This document shows positions 21,574 through 31,114 of a stretch of 64,000 bases of DNA, piece by piece (within the stretch, counting starts at the first letter, position 1; every line of letters begins with the position of its first letter). Position numbers and translations under genes: made by a program. The stretch is from assembly GCF_014268815.2 (NCBI RefSeq), contig NZ_JABWRE020000001.1:3415001-3479000 (forward strand), written 5' to 3'. Under the pieces are notes generated by a model. The model was given only the letters and a program-made list of their open reading frames with translations. It was not told the origin of the DNA and made no database searches. Source of the DNA: Pseudomonas urmiensis (lineage in GTDB: Bacteria > Pseudomonadota > Gammaproteobacteria > Pseudomonadales > Pseudomonadaceae).

Positions 21574-22896
21574 ATGCCCACGCCCTCCACTCCCCTAGAC
21601 CTGCTGCTGGTGCCGGCTTGGCTGGTACCTGTGGAACCGGCCGGGGTAGTACTGGAAGGCCATGCCCTGGGCCTACGCGACGGCCTGATCGCCTGGATCG
21701 GCCCACGCGAGCGTGCACCGGCCGCCAACGAGGTGCGCGAGCTGCCCGATTGCCTGCTCTGCCCTGGCCTGGTCAACGCCCATGGCCACGCCGCCATGAC
21801 GTTGTTCCGCGGTCTGGCTGACGACTTGCCCTTGATGACCTGGCTACACGAGCACATCTGGCCCGCCGAGGGGCGTTGGGTCGATGAGGGGTTCGTCCGT
21901 GATGGCACTGACCTGGCCATCGCCGAGCAGCTCAAAGGCGGCATCACCTGCTTCGCCGACATGTATTTCTACCCCCGCGAGGCCTGCGACCGGGTCCACC
22001 GTAGCGGCATCCGCGCCCAGGTGGCGGTGCCGTTGCTGGACTTCCCGATCCCTGGCGCACGCACGCCAGACGAAGGCCTGCACCTGGCCATCGAGCTGTT
22101 CGGCGATCTGCGCCATCACCCGCGCATCACCATCGCCCTCGGCCCGCACGCGCCGTATACGGTCAACGACCACAACCTGGAGAAGATCCGGGTGATTGCC
22201 GACCAGCTGGATGCGCCGCTGCACATGCATATCCACGAAACCGCCAGCGAGGTCGAGCAGGCCGTGGCCGAGCATGGCGAGCGGCCGCTGGCCCGGCTGG
22301 CTCGGCTGGGCCTGCTGGGCCCCAACCTGCAAGCGGTGCACATGACCCAGATCAGCGACGACGATCTGGCGCTGCTGGTAGAAAGCAACACCAGCGTAAT
22401 CCACTGCCCGGAGTCCAACCTCAAGCTGGCCAGCGGCTTCTGCCCGGTCGAGCGCCTGTGGCAGGCTGGGGTCAATGTCGCGGTAGGCACCGATGGTGCA
22501 GCCAGCAACAACGATCTGGACCTGCTTGGCGAGACTCGCACCGCCGCCCTGCTGGCCAAGGCGGTCGCTGGCTCTGCGGCGGCGCTGGATGCTCACCGCG
22601 CGCTGCGCATGGCTACCCTCAACGGCGCCCGCGCCCTGGGGTTGGAAGCGCGCATCGGTTCACTGGAGGTGGGCAAGGCTGCGGACCTGGCGGCCTTCGA
22701 CCTGTCGGGCCTGGCCCAGCAGCCGGTCCACGACCCGGTATCACAATTGATCTACGCCACCAGCCGCGACTGCGCGCGGCACGTTTGGGTGGCCGGCGAG
22801 CAACTGCTCGACGAGCGCCGCCTGACGCGCATGGACGAAACGGCGCTGACCGCCATGGCCCGCACCTGGGGCGCGCGCATCGCAGGCAAAGAATGA
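21574..22896 (+). CDS. mtaD: 5-methylthioadenosine / S-adenosylhomocysteine deaminase (TRZ/ATZ hydrolase)
   Basis: A 440-residue amidohydrolase. Metal motif HGHAAM near residue 71, further ligands in [10 protein letters not shown] and HMTQ, and the late aspartate in [12 protein letters not shown]. In pseudomonads the protein at this place deaminates methylthioadenosine to methylthioinosine, which is then phosphorolysed to the MtnA substrate. Start ATG at 21574. It is divergent from mtnA with a 109-base shared promoter region and is followed by ubiG on the same strand. Confidence 0.9.
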   Translation: MPTPSTPLDLLLVPAWLVPVEPAGVVLEGHALGLRDGLIAWIGPRERAPAANEVRELPDCLLCPGLVNAHGHAAMTLFRGLADDLPLMTWLHEHIWPAEGRWVDEGFVRDGTDLAIAEQLKGGITCFADMYFYPREACDRVHRSGIRAQVAVPLLDFPIPGARTPDEGLHLAIELFGDLRHHPRITIALGPHAPYTVNDHNLEKIRVIADQLDAPLHMHIHETASEVEQAVAEHGERPLARLARLGLLGPNLQAVHMTQISDDDLALLVESNTSVIHCPESNLKLASGFCPVERLWQAGVNVAVGTDGAASNNDLDLLGETRTAALLAKAVAGSAAALDAHRALRMATLNGARALGLEARIGSLEVGKAADLAAFDLSGLAQQPVHDPVSQLIYATSRDCARHVWVAGEQLLDERRLTRMDETALTAMARTWGARIAGKE

Positions 22897-22960
22897 CTGG
22901 CCGGCAGCTGCGGCTGCCGCCCTGTGACACCTTTCATCGAAGATTCAGAGGATTTGTTCA

Positions 22961-23659
22961 ATGAGCAACGTCGACCACGCCGAAATCGCCAAATTCGAGG
23001 CCCTGGCTCACCGCTGGTGGGACCGCGAGAGCGAGTTCAAGCCGCTGCACGACATCAACCCGCTGCGCGTGAACTGGATCGATGAACGCGTCAGCCTGGC
23101 CGGCAAGAAGGTACTCGACGTCGGCTGCGGCGGCGGCATCCTCAGCGAAGCCATGGCCCAGCGCGGCGCCACTGTGACTGGCATCGACATGGGCGAAGCG
23201 CCGCTGGCGGTGGCCCAGCTGCACCAGCTGGAATCGGGCGTCGAAGTCGAATACCGGCAGATCACCGCCGAGGCCCTGGCAGAAGAAATGCCCGAGCAGT
23301 TCGACGTGGTCACCTGCCTTGAGATGCTCGAACACGTGCCCGACCCTTCGTCGGTAATCCGCGCCTGCTACCGCATGGTCAAGCCGGGCGGCCAGGTGTT
23401 CTTCTCCACCATCAACCGCAACCCCAAGGCCTACCTGCTGGCGATCATCGGCGCCGAGTACATCCTCAAGATGCTCCCGCGCGGCACCCACGACTTCAAG
23501 AAATTCATCCGCCCGTCGGAGCTCGGCGCCTGGAGCCGCGTGGCCGGCCTGGAAGTCAAAGACATCATCGGCCTGACCTACAACCCGCTGACCAAGCACT
23601 ACAAGCTGTGCAGCGACGTTGACGTCAACTACATGATCCAGACCCTGCGCGAGGAATGA
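22961..23659 (+). CDS. ubiG: Ubiquinone biosynthesis O-methyltransferase
   Basis: A 232-residue SAM-dependent methyltransferase of ubiquinone synthesis, acting on both O-methylation steps. SAM motif [14 protein letters not shown] near residues 48-60, motif [16 protein letters not shown], and the membrane-associating region after [13 protein letters not shown]. Full length. The stop overlaps the start of mupP by four bases (ATGA), so the two are coupled. Confidence 0.97.
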   Translation: MSNVDHAEIAKFEALAHRWWDRESEFKPLHDINPLRVNWIDERVSLAGKKVLDVGCGGGILSEAMAQRGATVTGIDMGEAPLAVAQLHQLESGVEVEYRQITAEALAEEMPEQFDVVTCLEMLEHVPDPSSVIRACYRMVKPGGQVFFSTINRNPKAYLLAIIGAEYILKMLPRGTHDFKKFIRPSELGAWSRVAGLEVKDIIGLTYNPLTKHYKLCSDVDVNYMIQTLREE

Positions 23660-24333
23660 GCATGCGTTTGCGAGCAGTACTCTTCGACATGGACGGCACG
23701 CTGCTAGATACCGCGCCGGACTTCATCGCCATCTGCCAGGCCATGCTCGCCGAGCGCGGCCTGCCTGCCATTGACGACAAGCTGATCCGCGACGTGATCT
23801 CCGGCGGCGCCCGGGCGATGGTCGCTGCGACCTTTGCCATGGACCCGCAAGCCGAAGGCTTCGAGGCCCTGCGCCTGGAGTTCCTCGAGCGCTATCAGCG
23901 AGACTGTGCCGTGCACAGCAAGCTGTTCGATGGCATGGGCGAGCTGTTGGCCGACATCGAAAAAGGCGGCCTGATCTGGGGCGTGGTGACCAACAAGCCG
24001 GTGCGCTTCGCTGAGCCGATCATGCAGCGCCTGGGCCTGGCCGAGCGTTCCGCGTTGCTGATCTGCCCGGACCATGTGAAGAACAGCAAGCCTGACCCTG
24101 AGCCGCTGATCTTGGCCTGCAAGACCCTGGACCTGGACCCGGCCAGCGTCTTGTTCGTCGGCGATGACCTGCGCGACATCGAGTCTGGCCGCGACGCCGG
24201 CACCCGTACTGCGGCAGTGCGCTATGGCTATATTCATCCTCAGGACAACCCCAACAATTGGGGTGCAGACGTGGTGGTGGACCACCCGCTGGAGCTGCGC
24301 AAGGTGCTCGACAGCGCGCTTTGCGGCTGCTGA
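23656..24333 (+). CDS. mupP: N-acetylmuramic acid 6-phosphate phosphatase (HAD family)
   Basis: A 225-residue HAD phosphatase with nucleophile motif [10 protein letters not shown], motif II VTNKP, motif III lysine in KNSKPDPEP and motif [11 protein letters not shown]. It resembles phosphoglycolate phosphatase, but the gene between ubiG and yciK in P. putida and P. aeruginosa is MupP, which removes phosphate from MurNAc-6-phosphate in the AmgK/MurU cell-wall recycling route. The start is ATG 23656 (overlapping ubiG) or the ATG two codons later. Confidence 0.9.
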   Translation: MSMRLRAVLFDMDGTLLDTAPDFIAICQAMLAERGLPAIDDKLIRDVISGGARAMVAATFAMDPQAEGFEALRLEFLERYQRDCAVHSKLFDGMGELLADIEKGGLIWGVVTNKPVRFAEPIMQRLGLAERSALLICPDHVKNSKPDPEPLILACKTLDLDPASVLFVGDDLRDIESGRDAGTRTAAVRYGYIHPQDNPNNWGADVVVDHPLELRKVLDSALCGC

Positions 24334-24359
24334 TTACTCTCAAAGGAGCTTACCAGCCG

Positions 24360-24381
24360 CGTGGGAGCGGGCTTTCCCGCC
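24360..24381. repeat. REP-like element, decayed, between mupP and yciK
   Basis: CGTGGGAGCGGGC followed by TTTCCCGC; one arm of the standard REP with changes in the loop. No partner nearby. Confidence 0.65.
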
Positions 24382-24425
24382 CCCTCGCAGGTGTGCGGCC
24401 CTACTGAATTCAAAGGACAGAGCTC

Positions 24426-25166
24426 ATGTTCGACTACACCGCCCGCCCCGACCTGCTCAAAGGCCGGGTCATCCTGGTCACCGGCGCTGGCCGTGGCATC
24501 GGCGCCGCTGCCGCCAAGGCCTACGCCGCCCTTGGCGCCACCGTCCTGCTGCTGGGCAAGACCGAAGCCAATCTCAACCAGGTCTATGATGAAATCGTCG
24601 CCGCCGGCCACCCTGAGCCCGTAGCGGTCCCGTTCAACCTGGAAACCGCCCTGCCCCACCAGTACGACGAGCTGGCGGTGATGATCGAGAAAGAGTTTGG
24701 TCGCCTCGACGGCCTGCTCAACAATGCCTCGATCATCGGCCCACGCACCCCGCTGGAGCAGCTGTCGGGTGACAACTTCATGCGCGTGATGCACATCAAC
24801 GTCAATGCCACGTTCATGCTCACCAGCACGCTGCTGCCGCTGCTCAAGCTGTCCGAGGATGCTTCGGTGGTGTTCACCTCCAGTAGCGTTGGGCGTAAGG
24901 GCCGGGCTTACTGGGGGGCGTACGGGGTGTCGAAGTTCGCTACCGAAGGGCTGATGCAGACCCTGGCCGACGAGCTGGAAAACGTGGCGCCGGTACGCTC
25001 CAACAGCATCAACCCAGGGGCAACCCGCACCGCCATGCGCGCGCTGGCCTATCCGAGCGAGAATCCGCAGGATAATCCGCTGCCTGAAGAGATCATGCCG
25101 GTGTATCTGTACCTGATGGGGCCGGATAGCAAGGATGTGAATGGGCAGGCGCTGAACGCCCAGTAA
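24426..25166 (+). CDS. yciK: YciK-family short-chain oxidoreductase
   Basis: A 246-residue SDR. Cofactor motif TGAGRGIG near residues 20-27, NNAS in place of the common NNAG, and the active-site YGVSK. The physiological substrate is not known. ATG at 24426, 92 bases after mupP across a REP remnant. The last 74 bases overlap, on the opposite strand, the extended 3' end of undA. Confidence 0.93.
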   Translation: MFDYTARPDLLKGRVILVTGAGRGIGAAAAKAYAALGATVLLLGKTEANLNQVYDEIVAAGHPEPVAVPFNLETALPHQYDELAVMIEKEFGRLDGLLNNASIIGPRTPLEQLSGDNFMRVMHINVNATFMLTSTLLPLLKLSEDASVVFTSSSVGRKGRAYWGAYGVSKFATEGLMQTLADELENVAPVRSNSINPGATRTAMRALAYPSENPQDNPLPEEIMPVYLYLMGPDSKDVNGQALNAQ

Positions 25167-25974
25167 GCTGGCCTGCGCCTGTAGCGACGCTATCGCGAGG
25201 CAAGCCCAACCGAGTCCGCCCTGCCTGACGCTGCTCCAGCTGCATGCAGCGCTCCAGGAACAGGTACATGCAGTCATAGCTCTTGCACACCGCCCGGCGT
25301 AGCTCGGCGCGCAACAGCGGGGTGGGATTCTCCCCGACCAGCGTGCAAATGATCTCCAGCGCCTCCCACGGATGCGCATCGTCATACTGGGCATGCATCT
25401 TCAGCCACTTCATGGCGCGCTTGCGGGTCTCTTCAGGGAAGCCCTGGGCATAGGTATCATCCGCACAGACCACCGCCGACCACTCCCCGGTCGCACCCTC
25501 GATGGCATAGTTGGTCGCCGCCATGGCAATGGCCAGCGACTCGGTGGCGCACACTCGCCAGCACCAATCGTTCAGGCCATTGAGCTCAGGCGGCACGTCC
25601 TGCGCCTGCAGATCCCCCAGGGTGACGCCATGGGCGTGGCACCAGTGCACCCAGTAATCAGCATGGTTGAGCTCGACGCGGATATTGCGCATCAACCAAC
25701 GCCGGGCCATGTCTTCGCCGGGATGGCGGGCGAAGCGGGTCTTGGTCAGGTTGTGCGCCATGTACAAGGAGAATTGCTCGACCACCGGCCAGCCGCCAAT
25801 CAGGTACTGGCGAATGGTCGCCGGCCTCAGTTGGCCATCGCGCAGGCGCTGATAGAATTCGTGCTCGACCACCCGCCGCTTGCTTTCACGACAGTCGTCG
25901 ATCATGTGTTGCGCCCACTGCGGATAACTGGCGGGATCCATCAATGGCCCGATCCGAACGAATGTATCAATCAC
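25093..25974 (-). CDS. undA: UndA-like non-haem diiron fatty-acid decarboxylase (1-undecene forming) with extended C-terminus
   Basis: A 293-residue member of the TenA/PqqC-like haem-oxygenase fold. Likely iron ligands are E66, E101 and H104 (ELNH), E159, and the pair around D198/H201 (HAQYDDAH); their spacing is close to that of Pseudomonas UndA, which turns medium-chain fatty acids such as laurate into terminal alkenes. In P. aeruginosa the undA homologue is also next to rbdA. The start is GTG at 25974 with a strong AAGGAG seven bases upstream. Known UndA is about 260 residues; here about 35-40 extra residues come from reading through a decayed REP and the antisense of yciK. Older annotation of such proteins as TenA regulators is probably wrong, since no thiaminase-type active site is evident. 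Confidence 0.78.
   Translation of the reverse strand: MIDTFVRIGPLMDPASYPQWAQHMIDDCRESKRRVVEHEFYQRLRDGQLRPATIRQYLIGGWPVVEQFSLYMAHNLTKTRFARHPGEDMARRWLMRNIRVELNHADYWVHWCHAHGVTLGDLQAQDVPPELNGLNDWCWRVCATESLAIAMAATNYAIEGATGEWSAVVCADDTYAQGFPEETRKRAMKWLKMHAQYDDAHPWEALEIICTLVGENPTPLLRAELRRAVCKSYDCMYLFLERCMQLEQRQAGRTRLGLPRDSVATGAGQLTGRSAPAHSHPCYPAPSGTDTPA
25187..25209. repeat. Decayed REP within the 3' part of undA
   Basis: GACGCTATCGCGAGGCAAGCCCAA matches the left arm of the local REP (ATCGCGGGGCAAGCCC) with changes and no second arm. It lies just after the yciK stop and inside the extended reading frame of undA. Confidence 0.6.
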
Positions 25975-26013
25975 TGTCAGCTCCTTGATTCCTTGTGATT
26001 TTTCGAACGACCT

Positions 26014-28470
26014 TCAGCGAAACGTCCCTGGTGCCCTTTGCAGCAGTGGCCTTGCAGCAATCCGCTGGCGTTGCAGGCTGTCGCAGGTGAATACCTGCGG
26101 CCGCTCGATCAAGTAGCCCTGGGCGTAGTCCACGCCGATTTCCTGCAGGGCCTGCTCGATCAATGGAGTCTCGACAAACTCGGCAATCGTCCGTTTACCC
26201 ATGACGTGGCCGATGTGGTTGATCACCTCCACCATAGCGCGATTGATCGGATCGTCCAGCATATCTTTAACGAAACTTCCGTCGATCTTCAGGAAGTCGA
26301 CGGGTAAATGCTTCAAATAAGCGAATGACGACATTCCGGCGCAGAAATCATCCAGGGAGAACCGGCAGCCCAATCCCTTCAATTCGTTGATGAAGCGAAT
26401 CGCACTGCCCAGGTTGGCGATGGCGCTGGTTTCGGTAATTTCGAAGCAAATCAGCCGCGGCGGGATGTCGAACTCGCCGAACAGCCGCTGCAAATATTCA
26501 AGAAACTTGTCATCACCGATGCTCGAACCGGACAGGTTGATCGCGCACATCGCCAGCGGCCCGCCGCGGTCCTCGTCCAGGCACTGGCGAATGATCTGGA
26601 ACACATTGCGCACCACCCAGCGATCCAGCGCGGTCATCAACCCATAACGCTCGGCCGCCGGAATGAAGCTGTCCGGCATCACCGTGCGTCCGCTCTCGTC
26701 GTGCAGCCTGAGCAGAATTTCAATATGCCCCGGCCCTTCCTGGTAGCTCAAAGGCGCGATCTCCTGGGCATACAGGCAGAAGCGGTTTTCTTCCAACGCC
26801 ACGTGCAGGCGCTGGATCCAGGCCATTTCGCCAAAGCGCATGGACAGCTCGCTGTCATCGGCGTGATAGACCTGCACCCGGTTGCGCCCCTTCTCCTTGG
26901 CCATGTAGCAAGCCATGTCGGCGGCCCGTAGCGAAGCTTCCAGGGTGCTCGGCGCCTGGGCCATGTGCACCAGGCCAATACTCACCGTGGTAATGAACGG
27001 GCGGCCTTTCCAGACAAAATGCAGGCTCTGGACAAGCTGGCGCAGATGCTCAGCGATGCGCTCGGCCTGCTCCGCCGGGCAGTTTTCCAGCAACACGCCG
27101 AACTCGTCGCCCCCCAGGCGCGCCAGGGTATCGCCCTCGCGCAAACCCGACTGCAATACGGCGCAGATGTGCCGCAGCAACTCATCGCCGGCAGCATGGC
27201 CGCAGGTATCGTTGACCAGCTTGAACTGATCCAGATCGAGGAACATCAGCGAATGCCGCCCAGCCTGGCGCGCCAGGCTATTGAGCGCTTGTTCCAGGCG
27301 GTATTCGAATTCGCGGCGGTTGGCCAGACCGGTCAGGGCGTCGTGGGTTGCCTGCCAGGACAGGTTGGCGATGTATTGGCGCTCCTGGGTCATGTCGTGC
27401 AGCACCAGCACGATGCCGCTGACTTTGCCAGCACTGATGATCGGCGAGCCGACCAGATTGATCGACACGGTGCTGCCGTCCAGACGCTGGATCAAACGAG
27501 CATGTTCGGCACCGCCCTTGAGGCTGCCGCTGAGCACTTGCTCGACCAGACTGCGGGCATCCTCATCACTGTGTTCATCGACCAGGCTGAACAAGGCCGT
27601 CAACGGCAGGCCATGGGCCGGCCCGGCCTGCCAGTGGGTCAACTGCTCGGCGGCCGGGTTCATGAAGACGATATTGCCCTCGACATCGGCCGTGATCACC
27701 GCATCACCAATCGACTCCAAGGTGATCTGCGCCCGTTCGCGCTCGGCCTGCAAGGCACTGGCAAACGCCTGGCGCTGGGCCAACAGTTTGCTTGAGCGGC
27801 GCCAAGCCATGGTGATGAGAAACAACGCGGTGAGCAGGTTGGTGATCAGCAACACCTTGAGCAACACCCGCGAGCCTTCACCCAGGGCATCGCTGAAGGC
27901 CTTGGCCGCAGGCGTCACGCCCTCGTTGATATTGACGATGCGCGCCTTCCAGGCACTTATCTGCTCGGGGTCTGGCTGCCCACTGGCGAACCCTGTGCGC
28001 ATCTCGTTGGCGAGAATATCCAGCTGACGTAAATAGTCATCGCCGATATCCCAATAGGAAATGGCCGTTTCCATGTAGCTGATATGACGAAAGTTGCGAT
28101 AGAACCAGATGATCCGGGTGACATCATCAGGGTGATTGCCGCCCTGCAGGATGCCCGCCCGCGCAGCATCGAGGTCAGGGTTAAGCTGGTCGAGCGCCAG
28201 GCGTAGCTCGTGGTCGCCCTGCGGCACGGCAATGGCCTGGCGATAGCGCTGGAAAATCCGTTCGCTTGGGCTTTCGGCGTACAGGTTGAGGTAATAGATG
28301 GCGTCTTTCTGCGCCTTGGACCAGAGGCTCTCCCCTGCCACATAGGCGCGTACCGCCGAAAGCGTGTAGAGGCTGAGGCTGCCCAGCAAGACCTGGAAAA
28401 TGACAACCGCGACAAAGGGCCAGATGATGCCCAATAGCTTTGGCGCTTCTAGAGTACGAATTCCCTTCAT
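26014..28470 (-). CDS. rbdA: PAS-GGDEF-EAL c-di-GMP phosphodiesterase, RbdA orthologue
   Basis: An 818-residue membrane protein: helix about 12-36, periplasmic domain about 37-200, helix about 203-223, PAS about 245-365, GGDEF domain about 370-540 with intact GGDEF at 453-457 and an I-site RxxD (REGD, 444-447), and EAL domain about 550-805. The signature glutamate is kept but reads EIL (584-586). Other EAL motifs look intact (ETETS-like EITETS, LDDFCAG, KIDGSF, AEFVET). In P. aeruginosa RbdA the GGDEF part activates the phosphodiesterase and promotes biofilm dispersal. The gene order trhO-dsbA-ABC-rbdA is the same as PA0858-PA0861. I chose ATG 28470, with AGGGAA upstream. Confidence 0.85.
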   Translation of the reverse strand: MKGIRTLEAPKLLGIIWPFVAVVIFQVLLGSLSLYTLSAVRAYVAGESLWSKAQKDAIYYLNLYAESPSERIFQRYRQAIAVPQGDHELRLALDQLNPDLDAARAGILQGGNHPDDVTRIIWFYRNFRHISYMETAISYWDIGDDYLRQLDILANEMRTGFASGQPDPEQISAWKARIVNINEGVTPAAKAFSDALGEGSRVLLKVLLITNLLTALFLITMAWRRSSKLLAQRQAFASALQAERERAQITLESIGDAVITADVEGNIVFMNPAAEQLTHWQAGPAHGLPLTALFSLVDEHSDEDARSLVEQVLSGSLKGGAEHARLIQRLDGSTVSINLVGSPIISAGKVSGIVLVLHDMTQERQYIANLSWQATHDALTGLANRREFEYRLEQALNSLARQAGRHSLMFLDLDQFKLVNDTCGHAAGDELLRHICAVLQSGLREGDTLARLGGDEFGVLLENCPAEQAERIAEHLRQLVQSLHFVWKGRPFITTVSIGLVHMAQAPSTLEASLRAADMACYMAKEKGRNRVQVYHADDSELSMRFGEMAWIQRLHVALEENRFCLYAQEIAPLSYQEGPGHIEILLRLHDESGRTVMPDSFIPAAERYGLMTALDRWVVRNVFQIIRQCLDEDRGGPLAMCAINLSGSSIGDDKFLEYLQRLFGEFDIPPRLICFEITETSAIANLGSAIRFINELKGLGCRFSLDDFCAGMSSFAYLKHLPVDFLKIDGSFVKDMLDDPINRAMVEVINHIGHVMGKRTIAEFVETPLIEQALQEIGVDYAQGYLIERPQVFTCDSLQRQRIAARPLLQRAPGTFR

Positions 28471-28653
28471 GGATTCCCTGTCACTGCGGCAGATAAGGCA
28501 CGAATCAACCCAGACAAGCACTAGCGTAGGCCATTTGCCATCTGCGTGGAGGGATTTTAATAACGCCATAAAAGAGATTTGTAGCGTCTAGTCGGGCCTC
28601 ATCGCGCGACAAGTCGCAGCGGTGCGATGAGGCCAAACTAACTACAGAAAAAC

Positions 28654-30486
28654 TCAGGTCTGCTGCAAATGCCCGTACAACTTGGCATACAGCCCACCCT
28701 CAGCAATCAGTTGCTGATGATCGCCATCCTCGGCCACATGCCCGCCATCGAATACCAATACCCGATCGGCTTGTTTCACCGCAGAGAGGCGGTGAGCGAT
28801 GATCAGCGTGGTGCGGCCACTGAGGAACCGGGCCAACGCCTGGTGCAGGTTGTACTCGGTTGCGGCATCCAGCGCCGAGGTCGCTTCGTCGAGGATCACC
28901 ACCTTAGGTTCGGCCAAGACCATCCGGGCAATCGCCAGACGCTGGCGCTGACCACCCGACAAGCGCACACCCGAACGCCCTACCACGCTGTCCAGCCCTT
29001 GCGGCAAGGCGGCGATGGTGGCGTCGAGCTGGGCAATGCGCAGCGCCTGCCAGCAGGCATCATCACTGCACTCGCGGCCCATGGTCAGGTTGGCGCGCAC
29101 CGTGTCGTTGAACAGCGAAGGATGCTGCAGCACGACTGCGACGTTCTCACGCAGGGTCTCCAGGCCGATCTCCTGCAAGCTCGCGCCGCCAAAGCGGATG
29201 GTGCCGGCTTGCGCGGTATACAGGCCCAACAGCAACTGCACCAGGGTGCTCTTGCCGCCGCCGCTGGCACCGACGATGGCGACCTTCTCGCCGGGGGCGA
29301 TGGACAGCTCCAGATGCTCCAGCACCGGCTCGTCAGCATAGGCAAAGCGCAGGTCGCGCACCTCGATTGCCACCGTTTCGCGGCCGCTGAACGGGTCAGT
29401 GGCCGCCGGGTACTGCGGCTCGTCATCGCGCGCCAGCAGTTCGTTGAGCCGGCTCAGCGCGCCGCCTGCGGCATAGTAGGCGTACTGCAGGTTGAGCAAC
29501 TGCTCGACCGGGCCGATCATGAACCACAGGTAGCTGAACACGGCCAGCATCTGGCCGATCGACAGGTCCGAGAACAGCACCGTGAGCATCGCCGCGGCGC
29601 GAAAGATGTCGATACCGAACTGGAACAACAGGCCGCTGGCCCGCCCGCTGGCGTCGCTTTTCCATTGCGAGGCCACGGCATAGTCGCGCACTTCCCGGGC
29701 GCGCAGGCCAAGGCGCCCGAGGAAATAGCCCTGGCGGTTGCCAGCGCGGATTTCCTGGATGGCGTCGAGGGTTTCGGTCAGTGCCTGGGTAAAGCGTGCG
29801 GTGCTGTCGTTTTCCAGCTTCTTCAGGTGCTTGACCCGCTTGCCCAGCTGCACAGTGAAGTAGATCACCAGCGGGTTGAACAGCAGAATCAGCAAGGCCA
29901 GCTGCCAGTGCATCCAGATCAGGATCGCCGCTGTACCGGTCAAGGTCAGCACCGCTACCAGGAAGCGACTGAGGGTCTCGCCGACGAACTTGTCCAGGGT
30001 ATCCAGGTCGGTGACCAGATGGGTGGTCACGGTGCCGCTACCCAGGCTTTCGTATTCCTTGAGCGAGATCCGTTTGAGCCGCTCGATCAGGCGAATGCGC
30101 AGGCGGTAGACGATGTCCTTGGCCAAGCCGGCAAACAGCTTGGCCTGCACCACGTTGAACGCCAGCGCCGCCAGGCGCAGGCACAACGTAGCCACCAGCA
30201 TCAGGCCGATGTAACCAGCCGCTACCTGCCAGTTGGCCGGCAACAGGTTGTTCATCCACTTGAGCGCGGCGTCACCGTTACCCAGCAGCACCTCGTCGAC
30301 CAACAGCGGCAGCAGCAAAGGGATCGGCACGCTGCACAGGGCTGCGAGCACCGCCACCAGGTTGGCGCTCCACAAGGCTTTGCGGTGATGCAGGGCCAGG
30401 CGGCGGATTTCCGCCCAGCTCAGTCGATCGGCCACAGTTTGAGGCTTCCCCGGCACAGGGTCGGGCGACCCTGGCAGATCAAGCAC
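28654..30486 (-). CDS. ABC exporter, fused permease and ATPase
   Basis: A 610-residue half-transporter: six-helix membrane domain about 35-330, then an ATPase with Walker A GASGGGKST, signature LSGGQ, Walker B VVILDEA and H-loop AHRLS. All catalytic motifs are intact. The family (MsbA/LmrA-like) exports lipids or drugs; the substrate is unknown. The start is probably the GTG at 30486, overlapping the end of the dsbA-like gene by eight bases; a second GTG at 30435 with GGGGA upstream is possible. Its partners trhO and dsbA-like lie directly upstream on the same strand. Confidence 0.88.
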   Translation of the reverse strand: MLDLPGSPDPVPGKPQTVADRLSWAEIRRLALHHRKALWSANLVAVLAALCSVPIPLLLPLLVDEVLLGNGDAALKWMNNLLPANWQVAAGYIGLMLVATLCLRLAALAFNVVQAKLFAGLAKDIVYRLRIRLIERLKRISLKEYESLGSGTVTTHLVTDLDTLDKFVGETLSRFLVAVLTLTGTAAILIWMHWQLALLILLFNPLVIYFTVQLGKRVKHLKKLENDSTARFTQALTETLDAIQEIRAGNRQGYFLGRLGLRAREVRDYAVASQWKSDASGRASGLLFQFGIDIFRAAAMLTVLFSDLSIGQMLAVFSYLWFMIGPVEQLLNLQYAYYAAGGALSRLNELLARDDEPQYPAATDPFSGRETVAIEVRDLRFAYADEPVLEHLELSIAPGEKVAIVGASGGGKSTLVQLLLGLYTAQAGTIRFGGASLQEIGLETLRENVAVVLQHPSLFNDTVRANLTMGRECSDDACWQALRIAQLDATIAALPQGLDSVVGRSGVRLSGGQRQRLAIARMVLAEPKVVILDEATSALDAATEYNLHQALARFLSGRTTLIIAHRLSAVKQADRVLVFDGGHVAEDGDHQQLIAEGGLYAKLYGHLQQT

Positions 30487-31111
30487 AAGCGGCCTGCTGC
30501 AGCCAGCGGCCGAGCAAGGGTTGCAAGCGCTCCAGCGGCTGGTAGCCGTTGGTCAGCAGTGCCAGCTGGCCATTGCGCTCGGCCAGCAGCGTCGGGAAGC
30601 CGGCAATGCCCAGGTCCTGCACCCAACTAAAATCGGCAGCGGTCGCGGCGCGGGTTTCGCTACTGATCAGGCTGGCAGAGAACTGTTCGCGGTCAAAGCC
30701 GGCCTGTTCGGCCAGCTCGAGCAACTGCGGCGCACGGGTGACGTCCAGGCCGTGCTCGTAGAAACCGCGCTGAATCAGTGCCAGCAGGCCCCAGGCCCGC
30801 TCGGCATCCAGCTCGCGCGCAGCGACCAGGGCACGGCAGGCAGGCTCGGTGTCGTAGACAAAACCATCAGGCATCGCCCCGTCGAAGCGAAACACCTGGC
30901 CCGTCGCTTCAGCCACGGCCTGCCAGTGCTCAAGGATATAGCGACGGGTCGAGGCATCCAGCGCGCTGCTGCCGGTGCGCAAACCGCCGGCTACCAGGCG
31001 GGTCGGCACGCCGGCGTCTTGCGCCTGGGCGATCAGGGCCTGCGCCACTGGCGCAAAGCCCCAGCACCAGGAGCACATCGGGTCCATCACATAAAGCAGG
31101 CGTGCAGACAT
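30479..31111 (-). CDS. DsbA-family thioredoxin-fold protein (FrnE-like)
   Basis: A 210-residue protein that starts directly with the thioredoxin strand and a CxxC active site, MCSWCWGF at about 12-19, followed by the helical DsbA insertion and the cis-proline region GFPTLL. No signal peptide is visible, so it should be cytoplasmic, like the FrnE/2-hydroxychromene-2-carboxylate isomerase branch. It begins three bases after the trhO stop and overlaps the ABC gene by eight bases. Redox role inferred; substrate unknown. Confidence 0.85.
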   Translation of the reverse strand: MSARLLYVMDPMCSWCWGFAPVAQALIAQAQDAGVPTRLVAGGLRTGSSALDASTRRYILEHWQAVAEATGQVFRFDGAMPDGFVYDTEPACRALVAARELDAERAWGLLALIQRGFYEHGLDVTRAPQLLELAEQAGFDREQFSASLISSETRAATAADFSWVQDLGIAGFPTLLAERNGQLALLTNGYQPLERLQPLLGRWLQQAACA

Positions 31112-31114
31112 GCA

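Noticed and set aside
20388..21962. Long upstream extension of MtnA
   Set aside because: The additional part is antisense to mtaD; ATG 21464 gives the usual 358-residue length.
25093..25974. Annotation as a TenA-type transcriptional regulator or thiaminase
   Set aside because: The conserved Glu/His pattern fits diiron UndA-type enzymes and the neighbour is rbdA as in P. aeruginosa.
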